From positions 95,862 through 159,861 of the forward strand of contig JAGKSW010000054.1 in NCBI GenBank assembly GCA_018993265.1: DNA of 64,000 nucleotides, written 5' to 3'. The notes beneath the pieces are model-generated. The model did no database searches. It was not told where the DNA came from and saw only the letters and a list, made by a program, of their open reading frames with translations. Position 1 is the first letter of the stretch, and every line of letters starts with the position of its first letter. Shown piece by piece: positions 61,730-64,000 of the stretch. Position numbers and translations under genes: made by a program. This DNA comes from Nostoc sp. TH1S01 (GTDB lineage: Bacteria; Cyanobacteriota; Cyanobacteriia; Cyanobacteriales; Nostocaceae).

Positions 61730-63385
61730 TCAAGCGGGTTTGGGTTGTAATTGTTTGAAGCGAGAAACACGAGTTTTGGCAATAGGCACATCGTTAAACC
61801 AAGCATCCAAACGTACAAGGTTAAGAGCAGTAGCAATGAGAATGTGTTGAAGATGAGTTTTTGCCAATCCGGTGTAGCGAGAGCGCCGCAAACCTGTACG
61901 TCTGGTTCCCTGAGACAAAGTGGCTTCGATTCCCGCACGCTGGTGGTATTGGTGGAGAAATTCAGGTGTTTCCTGAGATTGGCGACGAGTAGAGAGTGCT
62001 TCGTGAAAGGTTTGAGCGCGAATTGTCAGCCCACGAGGAGCGTTTTTTGAGCGTGTACAATGACTACGAACTGGGCAAGCTCGACAAGCAGCAGTGGCAA
62101 ATCGGATATCAATAATCGACTGCCCGCTCATGTCAAATTGTGATGACCAAGTAATACTTTTTTGTCCCATTGGACAAGTAGCTACTTGTTGCTGCCAATC
62201 AATCTCAAACTGGTCAGCAGCAAAACCGGGGTTAGTGCGTGCTTGCCAACTAGGGTCACTACGAACTGGGCCAATAATTTCTATACCATACTGAGTACGG
62301 CTATTAACAAGATGTTCTGCGGTGACATAACCAGTATCCATGAAATGCTCTTCTGGTAGTAATGATTTTGCTTCTAAGCCTTGATGGATAGGTTCAACCG
62401 CAGCATCATCTGTTACCGTAGACAAGGTAGTATAAACTTGCGTAATTATGTGTGGGCAATCTTCCCCACAACTTTCTGTCAGATGGGTTTTATATCCCAC
62501 CCAGTCAACGCTACGCTTGCTACTGTAATGTGCCTCAACATCATAAGGCGAGTGGATGGCAATTGTTGAAGGCGGCATATCTTTTGTTGTACGCCATTGC
62601 ACAATACCTTCTTCACCAGGAGCATAAAACTGTTGTACCCAAACTTGCCTCAAGATTTCTACTGCCTTGATCTGGCTTAACCAAAAAGGTGCTGTTGGTG
62701 CATAGATATCATTTAATAATGCAAATCCATCTTTTCCTATTAAGTTTCCCAAAGCTTCCCGCTCACTATCCAACTTAGGCAATCGGTAATTTTCTACCCG
62801 ACGGCTATAACGGTCAAACCAGTCAGAATTAATCTGATTCATTAACCAGTCTGGGGCTACGGCGGCTAAACTGTTGAGGGCAAAGCGTAGCGTCTCTCCC
62901 AATAATTCTAAGCGATTGAGGTTACGGATAACTGCCAAAACGTGAGTTGAGTCAGTTCTCTGGCGCTCTGGTTTCATTAATCCTAAATCCCGTAATCGTT
63001 TCAAAAGCCTATCGAGTAACAATTGTTCTGCATTACCTTCGATTAATCGTCGGCGAAATTCGCTCAAAACTGAAAAGTCAAATCCCGGATCTGTCAAAGG
63101 TAAGCTTAAAGCGTATTTCCAATCAATTCGAGAACGCACTGCTTCTGCGGCTTGGCGGTCTGTTAAATTTTCGACAAACTGCATTACGCAAATTAAACCT
63201 AAGCGCCACGGCGATTCTGCTGGCTGCCCTCGTTTCGGAAATAATGTGGCAAAAAATTCATCCTCGTAAATACTGCCAAGATTGTCACGTAGTGAAACAT
63301 AGATGTTCCCTTTTGGAAAAGCTGCACGCGCTACAGCTTCAGTGTCTGGGGGGACTGGAGGAATATTTTGAGGCTGCATTGACAT
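61730..63385 (-). CDS. IS1182-family transposase
   Basis: 551 residues. N-terminal DUF772-like helix-rich domain (SPWRLGLICVMQFVENLTDRQAAEAVRSRIDWKYALSLPLTDPGFDFSVLSEFRRRL), a DDE catalytic core with RQRTDSTHVLAV (first Asp), EEHFMDTGYVTAEHLVNS (second Asp) and GIEATLSQGTRRTGLRRSRYTGLAKTHLQHILIATALNLVRL (Glu region), and a Cys cluster (ACRACPVRSHC). All parts appear intact, so the enzyme may be active. It is transcribed toward the truncated oxidoreductase. Confidence 0.9.
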   Translation of the reverse strand: MSMQPQNIPPVPPDTEAVARAAFPKGNIYVSLRDNLGSIYEDEFFATLFPKRGQPAESPWRLGLICVMQFVENLTDRQAAEAVRSRIDWKYALSLPLTDPGFDFSVLSEFRRRLIEGNAEQLLLDRLLKRLRDLGLMKPERQRTDSTHVLAVIRNLNRLELLGETLRFALNSLAAVAPDWLMNQINSDWFDRYSRRVENYRLPKLDSEREALGNLIGKDGFALLNDIYAPTAPFWLSQIKAVEILRQVWVQQFYAPGEEGIVQWRTTKDMPPSTIAIHSPYDVEAHYSSKRSVDWVGYKTHLTESCGEDCPHIITQVYTTLSTVTDDAAVEPIHQGLEAKSLLPEEHFMDTGYVTAEHLVNSRTQYGIEIIGPVRSDPSWQARTNPGFAADQFEIDWQQQVATCPMGQKSITWSSQFDMSGQSIIDIRFATAACRACPVRSHCTRSKNAPRGLTIRAQTFHEALSTRRQSQETPEFLHQYHQRAGIEATLSQGTRRTGLRRSRYTGLAKTHLQHILIATALNLVRLDAWFNDVPIAKTRVSRFKQLQPKPA

Positions 63386-63448
63386 AAAATCTTTACCTCA
63401 ATCTCTTAACTAGGGTAACTCAACTCCATTTTATGTTTTACACTAGCG

Positions 63449-63461
63449 ATGTAATACATGG
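63449..63461. repeat. Motif copy ATGTAATACATGG at the start of the small gene
   Basis: Near-palindrome spanning the region just before and including the GTG/ATG start area of the plus-strand gene (63458) and 64 bp upstream of the divergent transposase start. Its position in the intergenic promoter region suits autoregulation. Confidence 0.7.
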
Positions 63462-63856
63462 TGTTAAACAAAATGAAACGGGATATTCAGGGAAAGTTTG
63501 CACTCAAAAATGATGATTACCGTTTAGTGCGCTCCTTGAGACTAACCGATGAAACTTGGAAAGCTTTGGGTATTGCTGCCGAATGTCACGGCTTAACTCG
63601 TGCTGATTACTTAGAACAAATTGTCAGAGAAAATGCTCTGCCAAGTATTACACGGGATAAATTACCCACTTTACCATGTAATACACCGCAACAGGAGCCA
63701 GCAAGCCAACAGACTTCACTTCCGCAACCACAAACATTTGAAGCTTTACGCGATCGCATTTTGTCTCAACTAAAGTTAGGGAAGCAAGCTACTGGTTACA
63801 AAGTGGCACTTAAAGCTCTCAATCTTTTCATTGCTGAATTAACGAAAAGCGCATAA
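63458..63856 (+). CDS. Small putative DNA-binding protein (RHH-like)
   Basis: 132 residues (start ATG 63458; ATG 63473 is an alternative, MKRDIQGKF..). Residues about 25-60, RLVRSLRLTDETWKALGIAAECHGLTRADYLEQIVREN, match the short helix-turn-helix/ribbon-helix-helix-like module common in cyanobacterial accessory proteins. The middle is Gln/Pro-rich and the C-terminus helical (FEALRDRILSQLKLGKQATGYKVALKALNLFIAELTKS). Two copies of the CCRTGTA-W-TACAYGG motif lie inside its coding sequence (63645-63655, 63674-63688). It is divergent from the transposase. A role binding the repeated motif is inference. Confidence 0.7.
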   Translation: MVLNKMKRDIQGKFALKNDDYRLVRSLRLTDETWKALGIAAECHGLTRADYLEQIVRENALPSITRDKLPTLPCNTPQQEPASQQTSLPQPQTFEALRDRILSQLKLGKQATGYKVALKALNLFIAELTKSA

Positions 63857-63907
63857 GCGTTTTCTGAATTTGCTAACAATTCAATTGTCAGGGGCATTTT
63901 TTTATTT

Positions 63908-64000
63908 TGTAATACATGGCAGATGGTGATACAACCTCATCGATTTACTCCTCAAGTCATTCGCTCTGGACAAGCATTTCCCGAATTCGCCAACAGTGTC
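63908..64000 (-). repeat. Right terminal inverted repeat
   Basis: Reverse complement of 61481-61573 with 2 mismatches in the outer 70 bp. The motif TGTAATACATGGC is at its inner edge. A degenerate inner echo, TTTTCTGAATTTGCTAACAA (63870-63889), resembles the terminal TTTCCCGAATTCGCCAACAG. Confidence 0.92.

Larger units (their letters stand above)
61481..64000. mobile_element. Transposon with very long inverted repeats, IS1182-like transposase and small DNA-binding protein
   Basis: Left end from 61481 (GACACTGTTGGCGAATTCGG..) and right end to 64000 are inverted copies: the first 57 bases are identical, 68 of the first 70 match, ten bases diverge, then GCCATGTATTACA is identical again (61561-61573 and 63908-63920). 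The window stops inside or exactly at the right end, so the outer boundary and target duplication cannot be fixed. It contains a minus-strand transposase gene and a divergent plus-strand gene, and interrupts an FAD oxidoreductase gene. Confidence 0.9.

Noticed and set aside
61261..61938. 225-codon minus-strand frame between the oxidoreductase and transposase
   Set aside because: It is antisense to the oxidoreductase and the 3' end of the transposase, and crosses the inverted repeat; no family features.
62947..63387. 146-codon plus-strand frame over the transposase 5' half
   Set aside because: Shadow of the transposase; no RBS and no recognisable domain.

Overview
The window looks like chromosomal DNA of a filamentous nitrogen-fixing-type cyanobacterium (Nostocales, Nostoc/Anabaena/Calothrix-like). 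Evidence: very frequent GCGATCGC (HIP1) octamers; heptameric short tandem repeats of the Nostoc type (TGATAAC, ACTTCAG, TTTAGAT, TGACCAA units); a fused modBC gene; and the block sigC - furA - peptidoglycan-binding protein - cobN, which matches my memory of Anabaena PCC 7120 (all1692, all1691, alr1690, next to cobN). This is a taxonomic inference, not a database result.

Layout. 1-20 kb is mostly housekeeping: a cysteine desulfurase, a PLD-family lipoprotein, ChaB-like protein, type II NADH dehydrogenase, HAD phosphatase, Nudix hydrolase and folK, a class A penicillin-binding protein, a fibrillin-like protein, a Crp/Fnr regulator, a VOC protein, an SDR, murG, an HPP membrane protein and a GH116 glucosidase. 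19.5-20.4 kb has no gene but is rich in hairpins, including a candidate small RNA. 20.4-23.1 kb is modA-modBC (molybdate uptake).

23.2-31.6 kb (minus strand) is a complete lasso-peptide-type RiPP cluster: RRE protein B1, leader peptidase B2, asparagine-synthetase-like cyclase C, three paralogous precursors, an HPr-kinase-like protein, an unusual phosphoribosyltransferase-PqqD fusion, and an ABC exporter. The three precursors share Y-P-L-HG leader motifs, a Thr at leader position -2 and an Asp at core position 9, so a 9-residue macrolactam is predicted, but the cores are unusually long (41-42 aa) and end in a conserved two-Cys motif.

32.6-40.0 kb is a type I restriction-modification island (hsdM, GIY-YIG protein, hsdS, a DUF1016/YhcG-type nuclease, a VapBC-like pair, hsdR). 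hsdM and the DUF1016 gene are both broken by frameshifts, so the island looks decayed although hsdR, hsdS and the toxin-antitoxin pair are open. A tRNA-Pro(CGG) flanks it. 40.6-53.3 kb holds lipA, gpsA, sigC, furA, a peptidoglycan-binding protein convergent to furA, cobN, a GAF-histidine kinase and nanE. 53.4-59.4 kb holds a D-2-hydroxyacid dehydrogenase, the sulfonate genes ssuD-ssuC-ssuB and an SLH-porin.

At 60.4-64.0 kb an FAD oxidoreductase gene is interrupted by a mobile element with very long terminal inverted repeats (70 bp with two mismatches, then a further 13-bp match at offset 81-93). It carries an IS1182-like transposase and a divergent small putative DNA-binding protein, and it contains seven copies of a near-palindrome CCRTGTA-W-TACAYGG, one in each inverted repeat. 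A striking general feature of the window is that short intergenic repeats have also entered reading frames in frame (GH116, hsdM, GIY-YIG, cobN four times, histidine kinase twice).
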